A stretch of DNA of 64,000 nt. It comes from CAWGCA01 sp963820955 (lineage in GTDB: Bacteria > Pseudomonadota > Gammaproteobacteria > Chromatiales > Chromatiaceae). The stretch covers positions 1-64,000 of the forward strand of contig CAWGCA010000023.1 of the NCBI GenBank assembly GCA_963820955.1, written 5' to 3'. Position numbers and translations under genes: made by a program. The notes under the pieces are model-generated. The model was given only the letters and a program-made list of their open reading frames with translations. It was not told where the DNA came from and did no database searches. Below, one piece after another: positions 43,558 through 51,593 of the stretch (its first letter is position 1; each line of letters starts with the position of its first letter).

Positions 43558-44916
43558 ATGCGGATATCCATCCACGCCCGGCTCCTGCTGGTCGCCAGTC
43601 TGGTGCTGGTCGCTTTTTTAGGACTCGGTGCCCTGGCCCTGGACAGCGCCTTCCGGGAGAGTGTGGAAGGGGGTACACGCGAACGGCTCCAGGGGTACAT
43701 CTATGCCCTCCTTGGGGCTGCCGAGGAGGATGCTCAGGGGCGTATGCGGTTTCCGGATGAACTGCCTGATCCGCGTTTTTCCAATCCCGATTCCGGACTC
43801 TATGCCCAGGTAAACGGGGAGGACGGCAACTATCTATGGTCCTCCGCGTCCCTGGTTGGCCGCCAGATGGCATTCCTGCAGCCAAAGGATCCGGGCAGCC
43901 CCGGTTTCAACCGCCAGGTGCTGGACGGCGAGGAGTTGTATATCCTGAATTTCGGGGTGCTCTGGGAAGATGATGAGGGCCGGGAATTGCGCTACACCCT
44001 GGCGGTAGCCGAGGGTACCGCGGGCATGATGTCCCAGGTAGAGGGTTTTCGGGCCAGGCTTCTCTATTGGCTGGGTGGGGTCGCCGTGCTGTTGTTGATT
44101 GCCCAGGGTGTAGTTCTGGGCTGGGGGTTGCGACCGCTGCGGCGGGTGGCGGTAGATCTTCACCGCGTCGAAGCCGGCGAAATCAGTGCCCTTGGGGGTC
44201 GCTATCCTGAGGAGTTGCAGGGATTGGTTGGCAATCTCAATGCCCTGATCCGCAGTGGTCGGGCCAGTCGCGATCGTTATCGCAACAGCCTGGGCGATCT
44301 GGCCCATAGTCTGAAAACCCCTCTGACCCTGTTGCAGGGGACCATGGAGACGGAAGATTGTGACCAGTTACGGCAGACCGTTCGGCAACAGGTGCCGCGT
44401 ATGGACGAGATCGTGCGCTACCAGCTCAGGCGGGCCGCGACATCGGGTGCCGCGGAGCCGGGGATGTCAGTACCTGTGCTGCCGGTAGTCCGGCGGCTGA
44501 TGGCAACTCTGGGAAAGGTCTATCGGGACAAGGGGATCGAATGTCAGCTCTCCGTAGGCGAATCGGTTCGCTTTTTCGGGGACGAAGGGGATTTGATGGA
44601 ATTTCTCGGAAACCTGATGGAAAACGGCTTCAAGTACGGAAAACGCAGGGTTCGGGTCAAGGCTTACTCAGAACAGCCGGAGAAAGGGGGGCAGCCGTCG
44701 CTTGCGATAGATATTGAAGACGACGGACCCGGGATTCCAGACCAGATGCGCGACGAAGTATTGAATCGGGGGGCCCGGATCGACCAGCAGATCCCGGGCC
44801 AGGGAATCGGCTTGAGTGTGGCAAGTGAAATCGTAGGGATTTACCGGGGAAAATTGAAGATCGGAGAGAGCGATATGGGGGGGGCGGCAATCCATCTCCG
44901 GTTCCCTTCAGGGTAG
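43558..44916 (+). CDS. PhoQ-like sensor histidine kinase
   Basis: The 452-residue protein has two membrane helices (about residues 6-28 and 163-185) around a periplasmic sensor domain of about 130 residues. It has a HAMP-like linker, the phospho-acceptor His250 in LAHSLKTPL, the N box GNLMENGFKYG near 354, and G boxes DDGPGIP and GQGIGLSVA. The H-box sequence with SLKTP is the PhoQ type. The periplasmic part has acidic clusters (EDDEGRELR, EEDAQG), as PhoQ does for divalent cations or peptides; the actual signal is unknown. It is the partner of the regulator upstream. Confidence 0.92.
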   Translation: MRISIHARLLLVASLVLVAFLGLGALALDSAFRESVEGGTRERLQGYIYALLGAAEEDAQGRMRFPDELPDPRFSNPDSGLYAQVNGEDGNYLWSSASLVGRQMAFLQPKDPGSPGFNRQVLDGEELYILNFGVLWEDDEGRELRYTLAVAEGTAGMMSQVEGFRARLLYWLGGVAVLLLIAQGVVLGWGLRPLRRVAVDLHRVEAGEISALGGRYPEELQGLVGNLNALIRSGRASRDRYRNSLGDLAHSLKTPLTLLQGTMETEDCDQLRQTVRQQVPRMDEIVRYQLRRAATSGAAEPGMSVPVLPVVRRLMATLGKVYRDKGIECQLSVGESVRFFGDEGDLMEFLGNLMENGFKYGKRRVRVKAYSEQPEKGGQPSLAIDIEDDGPGIPDQMRDEVLNRGARIDQQIPGQGIGLSVASEIVGIYRGKLKIGESDMGGAAIHLRFPSG

Positions 44917-45119
44917 ACAATTTTCCAGTCGGCGTCATCTCATGCTAAAGAAACGAGTTTCCTAAAGTCCTGAAATCCCCGGCCGCTACGTCCGGTTGAA
45001 GGGCTGGAATCCGGAAGGTTCCTCATCCGGGTGGCCCTGAGAGCCTGTCGCGCCTGGCAGACTGAATCTACCTTGAGCAGTCTCGTGCGGCGGTTGCTCC
45101 GGCGGAGAAGAGCGGATAC

Positions 45120-46049
45120 ATGTCGTGGCTGAGAGCGAGATCCGGTGGTGGCCTCAAGGTTGGTTTGGGTCTCCATGCCGAAGGGCTGTCCATCGCCCGG
45201 GTGGAAAGGTCGGGGGAAAAACCACCTCGGCTGCTTCACTGCGCTTTTTACCCCGCCGCGGGTGAGCAGGCACAAACAGCGGAGTTGGCCAGACTGAACC
45301 GGGAGTTGAAGCTTATCGGGACACCGGTGGTGGTGGTCCTGGAACCTGGTGCCTACACGTTGCTGCAGGTCGAGGCGCCCAATGTGGAAGCGGAAGAGCA
45401 GTGCGAGGCCGTCCGTTGGCGAATCAAGGACTTGGTCGAATTCCCGGTAGAGGATGCTATTCTGGAAATCTTCCCGATGCCCCACAGTCAACGGGCCGGT
45501 GCACCCAAGTTGATCTCCGTGGTGGCGGCGCCCAAGACCATGCTGCAACGGGTGGTGACGCAATTGGAATCCTCCGGTCTGTTGCTTGCTGGCATCGATA
45601 TCACGGAGTTGGCCCTGCGTAATCTGTTGTTCTGCTGCAGTCAGGGGGAGACGCTCCAGGCACTGCTCTATCTCGCCCCCCGGTTTGGCATGATCGAGAT
45701 CGTGCGCGGCTCCACCCTCTATCTGAATCGAAAAATAGACATCAACGGACAGGATCTCCAGCAGCAGGGAGGGTTCGGCTTGAATGACACGATGGATGCC
45801 CTGGTGCTGGAGCTGCAGCGCTCCCTGGATTATCAGGAGTCCCAGTTCGGACAAGGACCTGTCGCCAGTGTTTTTATTAACGGCTGGAGCGTGCCGACTG
45901 AACAGCTGATCGATTTCGCCGGCGAAAACCTGTCCGCGTCGGTGGGTGCCTTGAGGATTGCTGACCGGATGGCGGGCCTGGAAACTATCCCCAAGGAGCA
46001 GGTTGATCGCTGCCTGCCCGCCATAGGCGCGGCACTGAGGGAGGATTGA
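45120..46049 (+). CDS. mshI: MSHA biogenesis protein MshI (PilM-like)
   Basis: The 309-residue protein has an actin/FtsA-like PilM fold without signal or membrane helices: GLGLHAEGLSIARVERSGEK at the start and PVVVVLEPGAYTLLQVEAPN in the middle. It is the cytoplasmic anchor of the pilus alignment complex. It opens a nine-gene msh operon, each gene overlapping the next or a few bases apart. The 203-bp leader upstream (44917-45119) shows no recognised riboswitch or terminator. The stop codon overlaps the next start by one base (TGATG). Confidence 0.88.
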   Translation: MSWLRARSGGGLKVGLGLHAEGLSIARVERSGEKPPRLLHCAFYPAAGEQAQTAELARLNRELKLIGTPVVVVLEPGAYTLLQVEAPNVEAEEQCEAVRWRIKDLVEFPVEDAILEIFPMPHSQRAGAPKLISVVAAPKTMLQRVVTQLESSGLLLAGIDITELALRNLLFCCSQGETLQALLYLAPRFGMIEIVRGSTLYLNRKIDINGQDLQQQGGFGLNDTMDALVLELQRSLDYQESQFGQGPVASVFINGWSVPTEQLIDFAGENLSASVGALRIADRMAGLETIPKEQVDRCLPAIGAALRED

Positions 46050-46651
46050 TGGATCAGCAGATCAACCTGTATCAGGCCTGCTTCCAAAAACAGTATCTGG
46101 CGTTCTCGTTAAGCACGTCAGCCCTGATTCTGACCCTGATTTTGTTCTCCATGGCCGGATCCTATGGATACGGCCACTGGCAGCGGTTGCAGCTGGCCGG
46201 GGATCTGGAGACCCTGCAGCAGCAAAAGTCCTTCCTGGAGCAACGATTGGCGGCACTACAGAAGCAGATGCCGACGCCGGTCGTCAGTCAACTGCTCGAA
46301 CAGAAGCTGCAACAGCTGCTGGAAAACTACAGCAACGGCCAGGGGTTGTTGCAGCGGGTAAGATCGCTGATCGGAGGCAATCGGTATGGATTCTCCGCCT
46401 ATCTGGAGGGTCTGGCCCGGCAGGTTGAAGCGGGGGTGTGGCTGACGGACATCGAGATCGCCGGGGCAGGCAGTTTTCTTTCCCTGCAGGGCAGTGTCAC
46501 CCAGCCGGAACTGGTGCCGCAACTGCTGCAGAAACTGAGTCAGGAAGAGATTTTCCGGGGAAAGGCCTTCGAAGTGATGGATCTGAGCCGCCCCGATGCG
46601 AACAAGGGACAGGTCGATTTCGCCCTGTTGACCACGGAGACGGAGCGATGA
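46049..46651 (+). CDS. MSHA inner-membrane protein, PilN-like (MshI2)
   Basis: Start at ATG 46049, overlapping the mshI stop by one base, with GGAGG just upstream. The 200-residue protein has a short cytoplasmic N terminus with QQINLYQACF (the INLYP-type motif of PilN that binds PilM), one membrane helix (about residues 22-44), a coiled coil (LETLQQQKSFLEQRLAALQK) and a periplasmic ferredoxin-like domain. It links the cytoplasmic MshI to the periplasmic part of the machine. The stop overlaps the mshJ start as ATGA. Confidence 0.85.
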   Translation: MDQQINLYQACFQKQYLAFSLSTSALILTLILFSMAGSYGYGHWQRLQLAGDLETLQQQKSFLEQRLAALQKQMPTPVVSQLLEQKLQQLLENYSNGQGLLQRVRSLIGGNRYGFSAYLEGLARQVEAGVWLTDIEIAGAGSFLSLQGSVTQPELVPQLLQKLSQEEIFRGKAFEVMDLSRPDANKGQVDFALLTTETER

Positions 46652-47331
46652 AGGCTCCGACTAAACTGCTGCTGGAGGGGGTTCGGCGTTTCGACGGCCT
46701 GAGCCTGAGGGAGCGGCTGCTGCTCCTGGCCGCGCCCCTGGTATTGCTCGGGGTGACCTGGCATCAGTGGTTGTGGACACCACTTGCTGTTGAGCAGGAT
46801 CTGTTGTTGGAGCGGATAGCCGCAACTACATCGGAGGTCTCCCTGTTGGGTGCTCGAGTGCGGGGGGTAGTTGCCCGATCCCGCAAGGACCCGAACGCCG
46901 GTCTGCATCGGGAGATCGATCAGGTAAAGGGCCGGCTGCGCCAGTTGGAGGATCAGATTCGGCAGGCGGCCGATTCCCTGATCGATCCCGGACAGATGGC
47001 ACAGTTGCTGGAGGATCTACTGAGCAGTGACCGGGTATTGCGACTGGTCAGACTGGAGAAGCTTAAGACCGAGCCCCTGTTCGAAGCCGAGGAACCGGCT
47101 GACGGAGGTGAGCCCGCCGCTGTGCCCATGGGAAACATCTATCGTCACGGTTTCGCCATTGAATTCGAGGGAGATTATTTTTCGACCCTGCAGTATCTCC
47201 AGGCACTGGAGAACCTTCCATGGGGGGTTTTCTGGGATGGGGTGGAGTATCGGGTCGAAGAGTACCCACGGGCCAGGGTGCGTTTGCTGCTGCATACATT
47301 GAGTCTTCAGACGGGATGGGTTGGTGTTTAA
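46648..47331 (+). CDS. mshJ: MSHA biogenesis protein MshJ (PilO-like)
   Basis: The true start is ATG 46648 (MKAPTKLLLEGVRR), overlapping the upstream stop as ATGA; longer in-frame extension is out of family. The 227-residue protein has one N-terminal membrane helix (LLLLAAPLVLLGVTWHQWLW), a coiled coil (LRQLEDQIRQAADSL) and a periplasmic domain with FEGDYFSTLQYLQALENLPW, as in PilO. It pairs with the PilN-like protein in the alignment complex. The gene overlaps the start of mshK by about 10 bp. Confidence 0.85.
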   Translation: MKAPTKLLLEGVRRFDGLSLRERLLLLAAPLVLLGVTWHQWLWTPLAVEQDLLLERIAATTSEVSLLGARVRGVVARSRKDPNAGLHREIDQVKGRLRQLEDQIRQAADSLIDPGQMAQLLEDLLSSDRVLRLVRLEKLKTEPLFEAEEPADGGEPAAVPMGNIYRHGFAIEFEGDYFSTLQYLQALENLPWGVFWDGVEYRVEEYPRARVRLLLHTLSLQTGWVGV

Positions 47332-47701
47332 ACGATACCTCACAAACCGACCGACCGCAGTTGCAGGGATTCTCGCACTGATGCTGCCTGCAGTCTGTCA
47401 GGCCGATCTGAGAGACCCTACCCGGCCGGCCGGATACCGCGCTGGCGGCCACCCAGGGCAGCCGGAAACCTTACAGAGCACTAGTCTGCATCTATCCGGA
47501 ATTATATCTGGACCGGGTGGGAGCAGCGCGGTGATAAACGGCCGCCGGTTGCGGCCCGGAAACATCATTGCCGGTGCCAGAGTACTGGCAATTACACCCA
47601 AATCCGTAAAGATTGAGCGGGATGGAAACAGATTCACCATGCAACTGCTACCGACTTTGGTCAAGACCCCCGTTGCCCATACAACGGGAGGAAAAAAATG
47701 A
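47321..47701 (+). CDS. mshK: MSHA biogenesis protein MshK (PilP-like)
   Basis: The 126-residue protein starts with TTG 47321 or GTG 47324 (VFKRYLTNRP); both lie within the end of mshJ. It has a signal peptide cut near CQADL, the DPTRP motif that opens PilP/GspC-like homology regions, and a small beta domain (SSAVINGRRLRPGNIIAGAR, then ITPKSVKIERDG). It would contact the secretin MshL from the periplasm. The stop overlaps the mshL start as ATGA. Confidence 0.85.
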   Translation: MVFKRYLTNRPTAVAGILALMLPAVCQADLRDPTRPAGYRAGGHPGQPETLQSTSLHLSGIISGPGGSSAVINGRRLRPGNIIAGARVLAITPKSVKIERDGNRFTMQLLPTLVKTPVAHTTGGKK

Positions 47702-49461
47702 GCATTCCTCGGAGAAAACAGCGATATCTGCTGGTCGCTGCAGTGTTATTGCTGTTGGTCGGTTGCGAGACGGCACCACCCAAGGATGGCGGGACCCTCG
47801 GCAGCATCCAGCGCAGTCTTGAGCCGGGTGGAGAAAAACAGACCACCCCGCCGCCGGTGATGCCACCTGCGTCAGTCAGCAGTGCCCTGTTACCGCCGAT
47901 CGATCTAAGGCTGCCAGGGATTGACGACAGAGCAAAGGAAACACGCTTCGACGTCAATGTCAGCGACGTGCCGACACCCGAGTTCTTGATGGGCCTGGTT
48001 GAAGGGACGCCATATAACATGGTGGTCCATCCAGCAGTCGAGGGCACCATCTCGCTGAGTTTGAAGAATGTCACCATCCCGGAAGTGATGGAAGTGCTGC
48101 GTGATGTCCACGGCTATGAATTTCAGCGCTCCCGAAGCGGTTATCAGGTGCTGCCGGTGCGGCTTCGCTCCCGGGTCTTCCAGGTCAACTACTTGAACAT
48201 GAAACGCTCTGGCGTCTCCCAGACCCGGGTCAGCTCGGGACAGGTCTCCGACAGCGTAAACGGTCAGGGGAGCGACGGCAATGGCGGGGGGGGGGACAAG
48301 ACCTCCGGTGCCCAGATCACGACCAAGACGGATACCGATTTCTGGAGCGATCTGACGTTGGCTCTGAACGCGATCGTTGGTCAGGGTGGCGGTCGGATGG
48401 TGGTGGTGACGCCTCAGTCAGGGATCGTTGTAGTCAGGGCCATGCCCCAGGAACTGAGAGAGGTGGCGAGCTATCTGCAGACCACCGAAGGGGTGATGCA
48501 CCGGCAGGTGATCCTGGAGGCGAAGATTCTAGAAGTGCAGCTGAAGGACGGCTATCAGGCGGGGATAGACTGGGCCGCGGTCATCAACGTCGGCGGGGGG
48601 CAGTTCAATCTGGGACAGGCGGCAGGCGGCGGCGGTGTGTTTGGCGATCGGGACAGTACCCGGGTGGATATTCCTTCCGGGGGGATCGGCGATCCGTCCA
48701 CGCCATCACCAGTGGATTTCGTTAGTTTTCAGTCGCTCGGCAGCTTCTTCGGCGGCACCTTCAGCAGTGACAATTTCGCAGCGTTTGTCCAGTTGCTGGA
48801 ACTGCAGGGCAATGTGCAGGTGCTTTCCAGCCCCCGAGTCGCCACCGTCAACAATCAGAAGGCAGTGATCAAAGTGGGGACCGATGAATTTTTCGTTACC
48901 GATGTCTCCAGTGAAGCCAGCACCGAGAGCAATACGATAGGCAACGACATTGAGCTCACCCCGTTTTTTTCCGGTATTGCCCTCGATGTGACACCCCAGA
49001 TCGGGGCGAATGGCCATGTCACCCTGCACATCCATCCTTCGATCAGTTCGGTGGAGGATCAGGAAAAGGTGATCGATGTGGGAGACCGGCTCACCGGGCC
49101 TGTCGTGCTGCCCCTGGCCAAGAGCACCGTTCGGGAGTCCGACAGTATCGTCTACGCCAGCAGTGGACAACTGGTGGTAATCGGTGGCTTGATGCAGGAC
49201 AACACCGGGGAGTCTCTGGCCTCCACCCCGATCCTCGGGGAACTGCCCGGGTTAGGGCAGTTGTTCCGCTACACCCGTCAGGCGGCCCTGAAAAGTGAAC
49301 TGGTGATCCTGCTGCGTCCTACCGTGGTGGATTCCCCGGCTGTATGGAACCGGGATCTGGGCGGTGCATCAGAGCGCATGCAACAACTTGACCGGGGATT
49401 CCACTATGGACCCAAGCCTGAAATATTCGGCAACCTGGGGGAAAAGCCCCTCCCGTTCTAA
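47698..49461 (+). CDS. mshL: MSHA outer-membrane secretin MshL
   Basis: The 587-residue protein is a lipoprotein (lipobox LLLVGC, Cys23). It has an N-terminal secretin/TonB-like domain (SDVPTPEFLMGLVEGTPYNM), a Gly/Ser/Asp-rich insert (residues 185-205), N-domains, and the C-terminal secretin channel with LELQGNVQVLSSPRVATVNN and GQLVVIGGLMQDNTGE. It forms the multimeric pore through which the pilus leaves. It is translationally coupled to mshK, and mshM follows 9 bp later. Confidence 0.92.
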   Translation: MSIPRRKQRYLLVAAVLLLLVGCETAPPKDGGTLGSIQRSLEPGGEKQTTPPPVMPPASVSSALLPPIDLRLPGIDDRAKETRFDVNVSDVPTPEFLMGLVEGTPYNMVVHPAVEGTISLSLKNVTIPEVMEVLRDVHGYEFQRSRSGYQVLPVRLRSRVFQVNYLNMKRSGVSQTRVSSGQVSDSVNGQGSDGNGGGGDKTSGAQITTKTDTDFWSDLTLALNAIVGQGGGRMVVVTPQSGIVVVRAMPQELREVASYLQTTEGVMHRQVILEAKILEVQLKDGYQAGIDWAAVINVGGGQFNLGQAAGGGGVFGDRDSTRVDIPSGGIGDPSTPSPVDFVSFQSLGSFFGGTFSSDNFAAFVQLLELQGNVQVLSSPRVATVNNQKAVIKVGTDEFFVTDVSSEASTESNTIGNDIELTPFFSGIALDVTPQIGANGHVTLHIHPSISSVEDQEKVIDVGDRLTGPVVLPLAKSTVRESDSIVYASSGQLVVIGGLMQDNTGESLASTPILGELPGLGQLFRYTRQAALKSELVILLRPTVVDSPAVWNRDLGGASERMQQLDRGFHYGPKPEIFGNLGEKPLPF

Positions 49462-49470
49462 CCAGCCAGC

Positions 49471-50388
49471 ATGTATCAGCAACACTTTGGATTGTCTGAA
49501 TTCCCATTTGGCCTGAGCCCCGATACCGGCTATTTCTTCCGCTATCCGGATCATCAGGAGGCGCTTAACGTGCTGCTGGTGGCACTGCGCCTGGGGGAGG
49601 GATTCATCAAGGTAACGGGGGAAGTCGGCACCGGCAAGACCCTGATCTGCCGCAAGTTGCTCAATACTTTGTCGGCGGAAGGAATGGTAACCGCTTATCT
49701 GCCCAACCCCTGTCTGCCAGCGACGGCGCTGCGTCATGCGCTGGCGGACGAGTTGGGCATCCAGTTTGCCCGCAACATCGGTCAGCATCGGGTACTCAAA
49801 CTCATAAACGAAAGATTGATTCAACTGCGCTCTGAAGGTCGACGAGTGGTGGTGTTGCTGGACGAGGCACAGGCTCTGCCCGAGGAGAGCCTGGAGGCTA
49901 TCCGCTTGTTGACGAATCTGGAGACAGAGAAGAGTAAATTGCTGCAGGTGGTGCTGTTCGGTCAGCCGGAGTTGAATCGACAGCTTGAGCAGCCATCCGT
50001 GCGGCAGGTGAAACAGCGCATCACTTTCAGTTACCACCTCCGACCGATGTCGCGGGAAGGAACCGCCGGTTATCTGCGACATCGACTCAAGGTTGCTGGT
50101 TGTCACCAGGAGGCACTGTTCAGCCCCGGGGCAGTCAATGCGCTGTACCGTGGAAGCCGGGGAATTCCGCGTCTGATCAATATCCTGGCCCATAAATCAC
50201 TCCTGGCCGCCTATGGAGAAGGGGTAAAAGGAGTGGTTCGGATGCATGTGAGGCGTGCGATCGCGGATACCGAGGATACCAATGGCAGGCATTTCAGTCT
50301 GCGGACATTCTGGTACGGCTTGGCCGGACTGTCAGCTTCCACCGCGGCCGGCGCTGGGGTCTACATGCTGATCGGCGTCGTCGGATGA
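49471..50388 (+). CDS. mshM: MSHA AAA ATPase MshM (ExeA-like)
   Basis: The 305-residue protein has an ExeA-type AAA domain: GLSPDTGYFFRYPDHQEAL at the N terminus, Walker A GEVGTGKT near residue 51, Walker B VVVLLDEAQAL near 128 and a C-terminal lid (FSYHLRPMSREGTAGYL). A hydrophobic segment near the C terminus (GLAGLSASTAAGAGVYMLIG) would anchor it in the inner membrane. ExeA proteins help insert secretins through the peptidoglycan. The stop overlaps the mshN start by four bases. Confidence 0.9.
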   Translation: MYQQHFGLSEFPFGLSPDTGYFFRYPDHQEALNVLLVALRLGEGFIKVTGEVGTGKTLICRKLLNTLSAEGMVTAYLPNPCLPATALRHALADELGIQFARNIGQHRVLKLINERLIQLRSEGRRVVVLLDEAQALPEESLEAIRLLTNLETEKSKLLQVVLFGQPELNRQLEQPSVRQVKQRITFSYHLRPMSREGTAGYLRHRLKVAGCHQEALFSPGAVNALYRGSRGIPRLINILAHKSLLAAYGEGVKGVVRMHVRRAIADTEDTNGRHFSLRTFWYGLAGLSASTAAGAGVYMLIGVVG

Positions 50389-51593
50389 GTCTGATCAATC
50401 AGATGCTGCAGGACTTGGATGCCCAGGAGGGCAGCGAGAGGCAACCGGTCATCACCGAGGTTGCCACCGCTGTTGTCAAGGGGCGTTCTATGTGGCGGGC
50501 GGGTTTGTTCGGGATGCTGCTGGCCGCCGGGCTCGGAGCCTGGGTGGCCTGGGCCCTGGGACAACCGACAAGCGCCAGTCCAGAAGCGGGGTTGATACCC
50601 CTGGCATTGCCTGAGCTGCCGCTGGCCGGAAAGCGTACGGAAAACAACCGCCCATCCGCTGTTGCCTTACGAGCGGCGCCAACCGATTCCCCGAAGCCCA
50701 CTGTGCCGGAGGGAATCCCGGTCAACCCCAAGTCGAAGGCTGCTGATCCAGGCGACCGGTCTGTCGAGGCGGCTGCGGAAGCCACTTTAGAGCCGCTGCG
50801 GAATTCCCCGGAGCCACCGAATATTCGATTGCTGTCAGCGGCTGAAGGAAAGCCCTTGTTATCAGAGGACCCTGCGCGCCCGACTGGAGCGAAGCCCAGT
50901 CCCCCACAGCGGGTCGCGAATGTATCGTCTGTCGCCGGGGAAAAGAAATCGGGTGAGGGCAAACCGGAAAAGCGACAATTCGTAAAAGCCATCACCAAGC
51001 CCTACCGCGTTTTCGGAAAGGAGAACCCGGCGTCCGATTCTTTTCGAAATGCACGCTTCTATATCGGGCAGGGCCGTCTGGCCGACGCCGAGGAGGCCCT
51101 TAAGCGTACACTTCGCGCAAAACCCGGAATGGGTCAGGCGCGGGAGATACTGGCTGCCCTTTTGCTGCGTGGTGGTAGGCAATCTGAGGCTGCAACGCTG
51201 TTGGATCAGGGACTGCAACTGGCACCCGGGCAGCCGGTCTTTCTCAGTCTGCGGGCCAGACTGTATCGTGAACAAGGGGACACAGGCCAGGCAATCGCCC
51301 TGTTGCAGCAAGGGTTAAGGGATGACGGCGACAACGGAGATCTGCTTGAGCTTCTAGGTGTTCTTTATCAGGAAGAGGGAAGGTTCAACGAGGCAGCGGC
51401 AGTCTATCGCCGGGTTCTGCAGCAGCGCCCAGGTTCAGCCAATAGCTGGGCAGGGCTGGCAATCTCGCTGGATGCAGCCGGAGAGCAGACGGTTGCACTG
51501 CAGGCCTATCGCCGTGCACTGGCTAACGATCAACTTCCAAAAGAGGTAGTCGAATATGTACGGCAGCGCGTCAGTTTATTGGAATCCCAGTGA
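50385..51593 (+). CDS. mshN: MSHA biogenesis protein MshN (TPR)
   Basis: The 402-residue protein begins MSLINQMLQDLDAQ, the usual MshN N terminus, with one membrane helix near residues 31-53. A long Pro/Ala/Lys-rich linker (about 55-195) spans the periplasm, and at least five tetratricopeptide repeats run from about residue 215 to 395 (ARFYIGQGRLADAEEALKRT is the first). It probably scaffolds the secretin and pilus base. The stop (TGA at 51591) overlaps the mshE start by one base. Confidence 0.9.
   Translation: MSLINQMLQDLDAQEGSERQPVITEVATAVVKGRSMWRAGLFGMLLAAGLGAWVAWALGQPTSASPEAGLIPLALPELPLAGKRTENNRPSAVALRAAPTDSPKPTVPEGIPVNPKSKAADPGDRSVEAAAEATLEPLRNSPEPPNIRLLSAAEGKPLLSEDPARPTGAKPSPPQRVANVSSVAGEKKSGEGKPEKRQFVKAITKPYRVFGKENPASDSFRNARFYIGQGRLADAEEALKRTLRAKPGMGQAREILAALLLRGGRQSEAATLLDQGLQLAPGQPVFLSLRARLYREQGDTGQAIALLQQGLRDDGDNGDLLELLGVLYQEEGRFNEAAAVYRRVLQQRPGSANSWAGLAISLDAAGEQTVALQAYRRALANDQLPKEVVEYVRQRVSLLESQ

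Noticed and set aside
44917..45119. A cyclic-di-GMP riboswitch in the leader of the msh operon
   Set aside because: It would suit the context, but the conserved GEMM core sequences were not found in these 203 bp.
44940..45854. Minus-strand frame of 304 codons overlapping mshI
   Set aside because: mshI is in the expected operon position with family motifs; the opposite frame has no support.
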